Assembly: GCA_016791005.1 (NCBI GenBank)
Contig: JAEUNY010000165.1
Location: 1 to 35,777, forward strand
Source: Zoogloeaceae bacterium
Lineage (GTDB): Bacteria > Pseudomonadota > Gammaproteobacteria > Burkholderiales > Rhodocyclaceae
Direction of reading: 5' to 3'
DNA length: 35,777 nucleotides
Positions 9,980 to 17,800 of this stretch are shown here, one piece after another. Under the pieces are notes generated by a model. The model did no database searches. It had not been told where the DNA came from and saw nothing but the letters and a program-made list of their open reading frames with translations. Numbering within the stretch: the first letter of the stretch is position 1; each line of letters starts with the position of its first letter. The translations under genes and the position numbers were made by a program.

Positions 9980-10053
9980 TTCTTTGCATGTTGCGCATGA
10001 CACATATAGATATGTGCCATTTTATATACACGTCCTCAAAGACATGCAAAGAA
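9980..10053 (-). promoter_or_regulatory. fic promoter with nested inverted repeats (putative operator)
   Basis: On the minus strand TTGCAT (10044-10049) is 17 bp from TATAAA (10021-10026), giving a start near 10014. The start region lies in a palindrome, CACATAT-AG-ATATGTG (10001-10016, perfect), which extends to 24 bp (9997-10020) with one mismatched pair. A second, perfect 12-bp inverted repeat brackets it: TTCTTTGCATGT at 9980-9991, against the start codon, and ACATGCAAAGAA at 10042-10053, over the -35. The local sequence is far more AT-rich than its surroundings. Binding by the winged helix of Fic is an inference. Confidence 0.55.
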
Positions 10054-10119
10054 TTTCATCCTTTCCTGTCGCGTCCCTTGGGTTCCGCCCATACAAGTCC
10101 GGCAAGGGATGGCCCACCC

Positions 10120-10332
10120 TTAGCGGGTGTCGGGGCGGGTTTCCCGTTTGTAGTCGTCGTAGCCGAGGTTGGCGTCGCGCTGGCACTTCTCCCGTTCGGT
10201 TTGATCGGGAAGATGGGCGCACTGGTTGCGCTGGTAGGACTGGCCCGTGGCGTAGAGTTGCTGGGAGGTGCAGCCGCCACCGATGGCCGCCGCCCCGCCA
10301 AGCCAAAAAACCACCATCCATCGCCGCATCAT
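10120..10332 (-). CDS. Small predicted lipoprotein, unknown function
   Basis: A 70-residue protein starting at ATG 10332, behind a perfect GGAGG site with 6-base spacing. The signal MMRRWMVVFWLGGAAAIGGG ends at Cys21, giving a lipoprotein-like cleavage site, although the -3 residue is Gly rather than the usual Leu. The mature part is short and polar (CTSQQLYATGQSYQRNQ...), with two further cysteines (C38, and one in EREKCQRD), which could form a disulfide in the periplasm. I do not recognise a family beyond small beta/gammaproteobacterial lipoproteins. It is transcribed toward fic but ends 67 bases before the fic promoter region. Confidence 0.7.
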   Translation of the reverse strand: MMRRWMVVFWLGGAAAIGGGCTSQQLYATGQSYQRNQCAHLPDQTEREKCQRDANLGYDDYKRETRPDTR

Positions 10333-10382
10333 TCTTCGCCTCCAGGAAAAAACTCGACCGCTCCTCAAGGGGCGGCCCGATG

Positions 10383-10391
10383 ACTCTAGCA
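10383..10391 (-). promoter_or_regulatory. Candidate extended -10 of the small lipoprotein gene
   Basis: TGC-TAGAGT on the minus strand (4 of 6, with the TGn extension) lies about 50 bp before the lipoprotein ATG. No -35 is seen. Confidence 0.25.
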
Positions 10392-10604
10392 TGGGGGGAC
10401 AACACCCCGCCTTCCCCCGACCCCCGGCATGTGCCTGGCGGGCAGGCAGGGGGCACGGTCGCTACTTAGCCATTCGCGCGCTCTGCGTCGCCTGACCGGA
10501 GGAAAACCCAACCGGAGGCCGGGTCTTCGGGCGGATGAGGCGCGCAGCGGCCACATCTTCCAACCGTGTTTCCAACCGCGCCGCCGCTTGGGGGTGGCGC
10601 ATCC

Positions 10605-10632
10605 GGCGGATAGCGCCCGCGGCCCATCCGCC
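10605..10632. repeat. Palindromic GGCGGAT...ATCCGCC repeat
   Basis: Perfect 7-bp arms GGCGGAT (10605-10611) and ATCCGCC (10626-10632) enclose a 14-base GC-rich loop, just beyond the stop of the restriction-modification gene. The minus-strand reading GTAGGGCGGAT...ATCCGCC resembles short hairpin elements scattered through many proteobacterial genomes. The surrounding 10393-10647 has no credible gene; it may also act as a hairpin terminator, though it lacks a T run. Confidence 0.5.
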
Positions 10633-10647
10633 CTACTCGATAAGCAC

Positions 10648-13632
10648 CTAGCCTGCCCGCGCCCGGTTGAGCGCCAGCAGGCGGCGCAGGATTTCCTCGT
10701 CGGGCATGGCCGGGGTGTAGTCGGTCCAGCCGTAAGCCTGGGCCACGGCGGCGTCCAGGGCGGCGTGGGCGTGGGCGAGCCACGCGGGGCGGGCGTTGTA
10801 GAGATTGGTGAGGGTGCGCTTTTTCAGTTCCGCCTCGAAGCCGGGTTTGGGCAGGATGCGGTCAGGGTAGCCGGGCACCACCTCGGGCACGCGCTCGGTC
10901 CATTTCGGCGGGTTGAGCCAGGTGTCGCGCAGTTCCACCAGACGGCGGGCGGCGGCGGCGATGTTTTCCGCCGCGATGGACCCGGCCAGACAGGGCGCCG
11001 AGCCGCCCGCCGCCTGCGCCGCTGTGTCGCGCGGGGTGAGGCCCTCGGGGAAGGGGAAGGTTTCGAAGCAGGACTTGGCGTTGTAGGTTGGATCGTTGCC
11101 AACGCCGTGCATGGAAGCGTTTGCGAGGGACCAGACTTCGTGGATGCGGGAGTGGAGGATGCCAAAAGTGGCGTCGTCGTCGCGGCAGATGGCGTACAGC
11201 CGGGAGTCCGGCAGGACGTGAGACGATAGCCAAACAAAAAACCGGTGCTTTGCCACCCGAGGCGTGGCAATGAACCTGCTTAGCCCGGCCATTTCTCGGC
11301 GCATTGCCGGGACAGTCTCTCCATGCCGCCACCAAAATCGTTTTCGACTCTCACGTTGACCAGCGTCCCGCATGGGCTTGACGTTTGTGAGTACGTGGGC
11401 AAACGGCAATTCAAACAACGCCGCATTCATCTCTGGCATATCAGCGCCGAAGTCGATGATCCACGTATCCGTTGGCCGCCTCGCCAAATCCTGTCCGTTG
11501 GCCCATGGCCGCAGCACATCGGCATTCGGTCGTCCGTTCGGGTTTGGTCGCCCCAGCCAGGACCGGGCCAACTTACCCGGAATATCGAAAGCGCCCACCT
11601 TGACTGGGCCTTGAAAGGCAATCCCTGCGTTTTCCTGTAGCGGCACCGCAGCGGTCAGATCAAGCCCCGCGCCGCCGCTGCCCGGTGAAGTGAGGTCGGC
11701 GTAGATTTCCTGGCATGGGTGACCGTTCAGAGTCGCAGGCCCATCACCACCACCTTCAAAACAGACCAGCGACACCCGTACCGCCGCCCCCTCGTTGATC
11801 CACGGCTCGTCGGCCCACGCATCGAAGATGCGTCCGGAGCCAACGATGCGCTCCAGCACTTTCCGATTCGCGCCCGCGCGAATCGCCTGGGTGGCCACCA
11901 GCCCGGCGCACCGGGCCTGCCCCGCCGCGACGATCTGGGCGCGGGCTTTCTCGAACCAGTAGGTGACCAAATCCGCGCCGCCGGGCACCCGGCCGGCGTA
12001 GCAGCGGCGCAGGGCTTCGGTGTAGTCCGCGCCGAGTTCGCCGCGCATCTTCTTGTCCCCCAGAAAGGGCGGGTTGCCGACGATGGCGTCCACGGCGGGC
12101 CAGGGGGCCTCGCTGCCGTCCGGGGCGAGCACCGCGTCGCGGCACTCGATGTGGTCCAGCGGCTGGAGGATGGGGTCGCGGCGGATGGGGTAGCCGTGGG
12201 CGAGCATCCATTGCAGCTCGCCGATCCACACGGTGAGCCGGGCCAGCTCGGCGGCGTAGGGGTTGAGCTCGATGCCCAGCACGTTGGCGGGGCTGGCCTC
12301 GATGCCGAGCTTGCGTTGCAGGCCCAGCGCCTCGGCTTCCAGCCCGGCGCGGTGCTCCACGTCCTTGAGGGCCTTCAGCGCCAGGTAAAGGAAGTTGCCG
12401 GAGCCGCAGGCGGGGTCGAGCACGCGGTAGGCGCGGATGCGCTCCAGATAGCCGTCGAAGAGGGCCTGGGCCTCGGGGCGCAACTTGCGGGTGCGGTCCT
12501 GGAAGGCCTTGCGTTTCTTGGGGAGGGTGTCGAGCCCGGCGCGGCTGGCGCTGGCGATGGCGGCGGCCTCGATGGCCTTGACTTCCTCGGCGTGGGCGGC
12601 TTCTTCGTCGGCCAGGCGGGTGAGGCGGGCTTCGATCTCGGCGCGGGTGGCGGCCCATTCGGCCAGCAGGGGTTCCACCACCACGGGGCGGATGATGCGC
12701 TCGATGGAAGCGGGGTCGGTGTAGTGGGCGCCGAGCTGGCTGCGTTTGTCCGGGTCCAGCCCGCGCTCGAAGAGGGTGCCGAAAATGGAAGGGTCGATGG
12801 CCTGCCAGTCGAGGCGGGCGGCGGCGAGGAGGATCTGGATCTCGGGCAGCGCCAGGGGCAGGGCTTCGGGCTGATCGAAGAGGCCGCCGTTGAACCAGGG
12901 GATGTCTTCCAGGGCGAAGTCGCCGCCGGCCTGCATGGCGCGGAAGAGGTCGGCCAGGCGGGCGCCGAGCTTGTCCGGCTCGGCCTGGCTTTTGTCCACC
13001 AGCCGCTCGAAGAGCCGCCCCGGCAGGAGGCCCACGTCCTCGGCGAAGAGGCACAGCAGACAGCGGTCGAGGAAGCGGGCGACGCGGTCCTTGTCGTGGC
13101 CGCGCTTCCTCAGGGCCTCGGCCAGCTCGGCGAACTTGCGGGCGGCCTCGGCGGTGACGGCGGCGGTGGTGCGGGCCGGGCGGAAGCGCTCGGGGGCGGT
13201 GAAGAGGCAACGCAGTTTGTCCCGCGCCGCCGGGTCGGCCAGGTCGTCCAGGGCGAAGGTGTGGACCTCGGAGGGGGTGCCGGTGAAGTGGGTGTGCACC
13301 TGGATCAGGCGGGTGTCGGAGACCACCAGGAGCGGCGGGTTGTCCAGGGCCAGGGCGTAGGTCATCAACTGCTTGAGGGCCTTGGCCAGATCGCCATCCG
13401 GCCGCTTGTACTCCCATGCAAAGTGCCCGGCCAGCCAGACATCTGCCCAGCCCTGACCGGAGCCAGTCTTGGTGGCGCCCTTCTCGAAGCAGTAGCGCTC
13501 CACGGGCCAGACGGGGTCGTAGGGCTTGGCGACGCCCAGGAGTTCGCACAGATCGAGGAAATGGGCCTGGGCACCCTGGCGCTCGGTGACCGGAGCGTGG
13601 CGCCACTTGGCGATGAATTCACGAGGGGTCAT
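10648..13632 (-). CDS. MmeI-like single-chain restriction-modification enzyme (type IIL) / adenine DNA methyltransferase
   Basis: A 994-residue protein with the domain order of MmeI-like enzymes. The N-terminal nuclease has D64-x9-E74-Y-K76 (WADVW...FAWEYK), the same spacing as the MmeI active site. A helical spacer follows (about 150-400, with GAHYTDP at 301-307), then a gamma-class adenine methyltransferase with motif I LDPACGSGNFL (405-415) and motif IV NPPF (520-523), a target-recognition region at about 650-880 and a C-terminal helical part. Such enzymes methylate one strand of their site and cut about 20 bases away. A lone anti-phage methylase role (as in DISARM or BREX) is less likely, since no partner genes are present. 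No ribosome site precedes the ATG. The recognition sequence cannot be read from the protein. Confidence 0.88.
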   Translation of the reverse strand: MTPREFIAKWRHAPVTERQGAQAHFLDLCELLGVAKPYDPVWPVERYCFEKGATKTGSGQGWADVWLAGHFAWEYKRPDGDLAKALKQLMTYALALDNPPLLVVSDTRLIQVHTHFTGTPSEVHTFALDDLADPAARDKLRCLFTAPERFRPARTTAAVTAEAARKFAELAEALRKRGHDKDRVARFLDRCLLCLFAEDVGLLPGRLFERLVDKSQAEPDKLGARLADLFRAMQAGGDFALEDIPWFNGGLFDQPEALPLALPEIQILLAAARLDWQAIDPSIFGTLFERGLDPDKRSQLGAHYTDPASIERIIRPVVVEPLLAEWAATRAEIEARLTRLADEEAAHAEEVKAIEAAAIASASRAGLDTLPKKRKAFQDRTRKLRPEAQALFDGYLERIRAYRVLDPACGSGNFLYLALKALKDVEHRAGLEAEALGLQRKLGIEASPANVLGIELNPYAAELARLTVWIGELQWMLAHGYPIRRDPILQPLDHIECRDAVLAPDGSEAPWPAVDAIVGNPPFLGDKKMRGELGADYTEALRRCYAGRVPGGADLVTYWFEKARAQIVAAGQARCAGLVATQAIRAGANRKVLERIVGSGRIFDAWADEPWINEGAAVRVSLVCFEGGGDGPATLNGHPCQEIYADLTSPGSGGAGLDLTAAVPLQENAGIAFQGPVKVGAFDIPGKLARSWLGRPNPNGRPNADVLRPWANGQDLARRPTDTWIIDFGADMPEMNAALFELPFAHVLTNVKPMRDAGQRESRKRFWWRHGETVPAMRREMAGLSRFIATPRVAKHRFFVWLSSHVLPDSRLYAICRDDDATFGILHSRIHEVWSLANASMHGVGNDPTYNAKSCFETFPFPEGLTPRDTAAQAAGGSAPCLAGSIAAENIAAAARRLVELRDTWLNPPKWTERVPEVVPGYPDRILPKPGFEAELKKRTLTNLYNARPAWLAHAHAALDAAVAQAYGWTDYTPAMPDEEILRRLLALNRARAG

Positions 13633-13640
13633 GGCCGCCG

Positions 13641-13649
13641 ATTATGCCA
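13641..13649 (-). promoter_or_regulatory. Candidate extended -10 for the MmeI-like gene
   Basis: TGG-CATAAT on the minus strand (5 of 6, with the TGn extension) ends 8 bases before the ATG, which predicts a transcript starting at or within a base or two of the start codon. The gene has no ribosome site, which fits leaderless translation. Confidence 0.4.
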
Positions 13650-13672
13650 GTCAGGGGTGAGCCCCCGACGTG

Positions 13673-13696
13673 AAAAAGCCGCCCGGAGGCGGCCTT
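13673..13696 (-). terminator. Rho-independent terminator of msrA-FKBP
   Basis: On the minus strand GCCGCC-TCCG-GGCGGC is followed directly by TTTTT, 25 bases after the FKBP stop. This is a textbook intrinsic terminator that ends the msrA-FKBP unit before the restriction-modification gene. Confidence 0.9.
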
Positions 13697-13721
13697 GGGG
13701 AAACCACTCGGGGGGCGGAGG

Positions 13722-14066
13722 TCAGCCGATCTTGAGCAACTCGACTTCAAACACCAGGGTGGCATTGGGCGGGATCACGCCGCCGGCGCCCCGGGCGCCA
13801 TAGCCGAGCTGGGGTGGGATGGTGAGCTTGCGGCGGCCGCCGATCTTCATGCCCTGGACGCCTTCGTCCCAGCCGGCGATGACATGGCGCAAGCCGAGGG
13901 GGAAGGAGAAGGGATCGTTGCGATCCTTGCTGGAATCGAACTTGCTGCCATCGGTCAGCCAGCCGGTGTAGTGGACGGTAACGAACTGGCCAACAAAGGC
14001 CTCTTCGCCGCTGCCGACTTCAAGGTCTTCGATCACCAGGCCGGTGGCGGTGGTTTTAGAGGTCAT
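13722..14066 (-). CDS. FKBP-type peptidyl-prolyl cis-trans isomerase
   Basis: A single-domain 114-residue FKBP prolyl isomerase without a signal peptide, hence cytosolic. The fold signature is complete: [22 protein letters not shown] (about 25-46), [36 protein letters not shown] and the closing strand [10 protein letters not shown]. These contain the aromatic and Asp residues lining the active pocket. AGGAG precedes the ATG. It follows msrA by 40 bases on the same strand and is closed by an intrinsic terminator, so the two are probably one protein-repair/folding transcript. Similar small FKBPs are common in betaproteobacteria; a specific symbol is not warranted. Confidence 0.95.
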   Translation of the reverse strand: MTSKTTATGLVIEDLEVGSGEEAFVGQFVTVHYTGWLTDGSKFDSSKDRNDPFSFPLGLRHVIAGWDEGVQGMKIGGRRKLTIPPQLGYGARGAGGVIPPNATLVFEVELLKIG

Positions 14067-14106
14067 GGGGGGACTCCTGAATTTGGGTGCCGGATTTTAC
14101 CCGGGG

Positions 14107-14664
14107 CTACTTGCCGGATCGGCGCAACTGGGAAAACTTTTCCCGGAACTTGACCACCTTGGGCGCTACCACGTACTGGCAGTAGGGCTGGTAGGCGTTG
14201 TTGGTGAAGTAGTGCTGATGATGGGCCTCGGCCGGCCAGTAGCGCTCCGCGCCCCTCAACTCGGTGACGATGGCGGAGGGGAAAATGCGCTGCTCACCCA
14301 ACTCCTGGATCACCGCGTTGGCGGCGGCCATCTGGGCATCGTCCTGGGCGAAGATGACCGAGCGGTACTGGGTGCCGAGGTCGTTGCCCTGGCGGTTGCG
14401 GGTGGTGGGATCGTGGATGGTGAAGAAGATCTGCAGCAGGGTGCGATAGCTCACCACCGCCGGATCGAAGGTGACCTTCACCACCTCGGCGTGGCCGGTG
14501 CCGCCTTCGCAGACTTGCTCGTAGGTGGGCCGGGCGAGCTGGCCTCCACAGTAGCCGGATTCCACCGACTCCACGCCTTCGACGTCCTCGAATACCGCCT
14601 CGAGGCACCAGAAGCAGCCGCCCCCGAGGACTGCCACTTCCCGCACTCGATCGCTCTCGCCCAT
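14107..14664 (-). CDS. msrA: Peptide methionine-S-sulfoxide reductase MsrA
   Basis: Reduces the S epimer of methionine sulfoxide in proteins, using thioredoxin. The 185-residue protein has the GGCFWC active-site motif with catalytic Cys17, then EGVESVESGYCGG, GGTGHAEVVKVTFDP and DLGTQYRSVIF, and a C-terminal cysteine in QPYCQYV that can act as the resolving residue. The ATG at 14664 is 7 bases after AGGAG; a GTG one codon earlier is possible. It leads the msrA-FKBP unit. A strong nested hairpin lies 45-85 bases upstream and may be its operator. Confidence 0.95.
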   Translation of the reverse strand: MGESDRVREVAVLGGGCFWCLEAVFEDVEGVESVESGYCGGQLARPTYEQVCEGGTGHAEVVKVTFDPAVVSYRTLLQIFFTIHDPTTRNRQGNDLGTQYRSVIFAQDDAQMAAANAVIQELGEQRIFPSAIVTELRGAERYWPAEAHHQHYFTNNAYQPYCQYVVAPKVVKFREKFSQLRRSGK

Positions 14665-14708
14665 CACTCAACTCCTGCTTTCTGCCCACCGGTAAGACAA
14701 GTGTAGAC

Positions 14709-14749
14709 CCATTTGGTTTGCGATTTGTGCATTGCACCATCGCAAATGG
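14709..14749. promoter_or_regulatory. Nested inverted repeat upstream of msrA
   Basis: TTTGCGAT (14717-14724) and ATCGCAAA (14739-14746) are perfect arms around GTGC-ATT-GCAC (14727-14737). A second overlapping pair, CCATTTG (14709-14715) and CAAATGG (14743-14749), shares the right arm. There is no T run on either strand, so an operator or mRNA-leader structure is more likely than a terminator. It lies between the tamB 3' end and the msrA start; the rest of the gap, 14750-14821, shows nothing I recognise. Confidence 0.45.
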
Positions 14750-14821
14750 CGGAAATACAACACGCCCATTCGCAACAAAATCCGTCAGCCGCCGCGCCCA
14801 GCCCGGAAGCCCCCCGCCGCC

Positions 14822-17800
14822 TCACTGCAGACTGATCGTGTAGGCGAGATCGACGGCGTTGTCAGTGCCCCCTCGTACCACTACGGCCAAGTGGCGGCTC
14901 AATTGATAGGTTAGTTTGGCGATGCTCTCGGCGCCGGCCAAACTGTGCTCCACCGAGAAGAATGCGTCGGCTGACAGCCGCTTGCCCACGCTCACCACCT
15001 GGCCGCTGACCGTGGCGCCGCCCAGTACGGTGGTGCCGGTGCCCACCACCCGGCTGGTGGCGCCCCGGCTCACGCTGCCCAGGTCGCCCTGGCCGATGGT
15101 GAGGAGGTCGAGCCCCAGACTGCTGGCCAACTGGGCGGTCATCCCGCCCCCCGGCCCACCGAGCAGGGCGCGGGCGGCCGGGATAAGGAGGCCCAGATCG
15201 CTCCCGCTCGCCGAATCCGGCGGGCGGCCGAGGACGATCCAGGCGAGTTTCTCCGCGTCCGGCACGTTGGGCTCGGACACCAGACGCACCTGAGGCCGCT
15301 TGGCGGTGCCGGTAATCGCCACCCCGGCCTCCACCGCCAGACCCTTGCGCAGGGCCACCACGTCCAGCGCCGGGTTATCCAGGGGGCCGTTGAAATTTAC
15401 GCGCCCGCGCTCAATGGCCAGGGTCTGGCCATAGCCTTCGTAGCCACCTTCGGCGGCGGTGACGGTGCCTCGGGTCACTAAGGGCCGGCCATCCCGCCCC
15501 GCCACATGAAGAGCACCGGTGAGGCGAGCCGAGACCCCAGCGGCGCGCAGGTAAAGCTGGGGCCCCAGATCGATCTGGGCATCCACGCTCAGGCGGAATG
15601 GGGTGCGGGGCGCAGTGTCACCGCGGCCCAGGATCACCACATCGTCGGACAGGCTGGGGGCCTCCGCGTCTGCCAGGCCAATGAAGCCACCTTCGGCCTT
15701 GAGCCGGGTCGTCAGATCGAGGCTGTCCCAGCCCGTGGTGACGTTGCCGTTTCCGCTCACCATCAACCAGCGCTCCGGGCGTTGGAGGAGCGGCAGCCGG
15801 CGCGCCTCGAAACGAAACTGGCCGACGCCCTGGGCGAGGCCCACCTCCCCGGCGATGTCGAGTCGCCCGGGCTGGGCGGCCAGAGCCCTCAAGCGCGGGT
15901 CCGCCGGCAGAACCTCGGCCGGGGTCTCGAAGTCGAGGCGGACGACGCGCAGGCGCTCCCGATCGAAATCCGCCTCCAGCGTGCCGCCGGACAGGCGCAA
16001 CCCCAGGTCCGCCAGATTCAGGCCAAGACCCTGGCCCCGCACCCAGCCGGTGGACACCGGCCGGGCCGGGGTGCCGGAAAAGGAGAACTCGGCCTCCAGC
16101 CGCCCCTCGGTGCTCAGGCTGGGATGGGTGAGGGGGCCGATCCAGGCCACAGAGGGGATATCGAGCCGCGCCGAGCCGCTCAGTGCCGCATCCGGGGCGA
16201 GACGCCAGCCCTCGGCCCCGCGCTCCGCCGCCGCGGTGACCGAGGCGGCGAGTTTGCCCAACTGCGTCCCCCGCGCCTCCAGGCTCGCCGCGAGGCGGTT
16301 GGACTGGGCGTTCACCACCACCTCGAAGGCTTCCAGACCCAGGCGGGCGGCCCGCTCGCCAATCAGCACCAGATCGCCGGATTCCCGCGCGATGCGGATC
16401 TGCCCATCCATGCGCTCGCCCATGCGCCAATCCCACTCCCCGGCGAGACGCAAGGAGGCTTCGCCGCGCCGGGTGGTGCCACCATCGAGGGTGACGAGGC
16501 CGACACCCAGGCCCTGGAAATCGCCCCGCAGACGGGTGAGGCCCGGGCTCCAGCGGGTTTCCCGCAGATGGATGGCGCCGCTGGTGGTCCGGAGGGTGGC
16601 CGGCCCCAGCTCCACCGCCTCGGCACCCAATCGCAGGGAAGCCGGCGCCTCCAGGTTCAGGGTGAAGCGGCCATCGCCGCTCGCCTCCCGCAGGCGCCCC
16701 GCCCAGACCGGGCCCGCGGCCAGCCCGCCCTCAAGGACCGCCCGCCAGCGATCCCGCCGCCCCCGGGCGGCCTGGACCTCCAGGACGTGGGCACGCCGGG
16801 TACCGTCCAGGCGCAAGCTCAGGGTATCGGCCCAGGGTGCCTCGCCCCCCGGCGCGCCGACGCCGCTCGCCCCAAGGCTGAACCCCCACGGCCCCGCGTC
16901 CCCCGCGCCCAGTTGCCCGGCGAGATTCAGGGACGCCACGCGCAGGCGGCCCGGCCAGATCAGGCGCTGCGCGTTGGCGGTGGCGGATCCGGCGAGGGCC
17001 TCGAAGCGGCCAGTGACGAGGCCCTCGGCATCGACTCGCCCCTGGACGCCCAAGCCCAGCCGACCGAGATCCGGGGCGGCGACTTTCCAGGCCAGTCGAT
17101 CGCCGCTCTGACCGAGCCGACCCTGGGCGGAAAGGCGGTTTCCCGCCCAGTCGATCTGCAGCTTGGGCAGGTCCAGGCGCTGAGGGCTGACGCTGAACTG
17201 CCCCGCCCCGGCAAGACGCTGCCCGGCGAGGCGGCTGTCGCGGATCGAGAAATCCCCCTCTGCGGTCCAGCCCGTGCCGGCGGTGCCCCGCGCCTGGAAG
17301 GCCATGTTCAGAGCGCCGGCCGGGGCCTCCGCCCACAGGGCCTGGGGGTCGAAGCGGGACAGGGCGCCTTGCAGACGGAAGGGGCGCTCGCCATCGAGGC
17401 CGACCGTGCCCATGCCCTCCAGGCTTCCTTCTTTGGCGCGCAGGCTCAGGGCGTCGACCTCGATCGTCGCAGCCGACCCCCGGCCCTTGAGTTGGAGGGC
17501 GAAGCGGGGGTCGGCCAGGGCGGCTTCCAGGGAAAATTCGCCGCCCTGCCCGGCGCCGCTGATTCGCCCGGCGAGGCGGGTGGCGGGCCCGCGGCGGTCG
17601 ACGCGGTTCAGGTCAAGATCCCGCACGCTCAGGGCGGCCTCGACCACCTGCCCCTCGGATTGCCAGCGAACCCGCCCGCTCACCGCGCCGGCCCCAGGGG
17701 TCTGCACGGCGAGGTCCGTGAGAGTCAGCCCGTCTGCGCTCCAGGCCAGATGCCCGGTGGCCCCTTCGATGGGCAGACCGCCGGCATCCAGGGAGGCGGA

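Noticed and set aside
10110..10125. Imperfect AAGGG/CCCTT hairpin at the lipoprotein gene stop as a terminator
   Set aside because: The stem has internal mismatches and no T run.
9988..10383. A plus-strand frame with hydrophobic stretches opposite the small lipoprotein
   Set aside because: It is antisense to a gene with a perfect ribosome site and has no ribosome site itself; the hydrophobic look comes from the complement of charged codons.
11719..13803. A 694-codon plus-strand frame opposite the MmeI-like gene
   Set aside because: Gly/Val/Glu-rich shadow of a gene with clear methylase and nuclease motifs.
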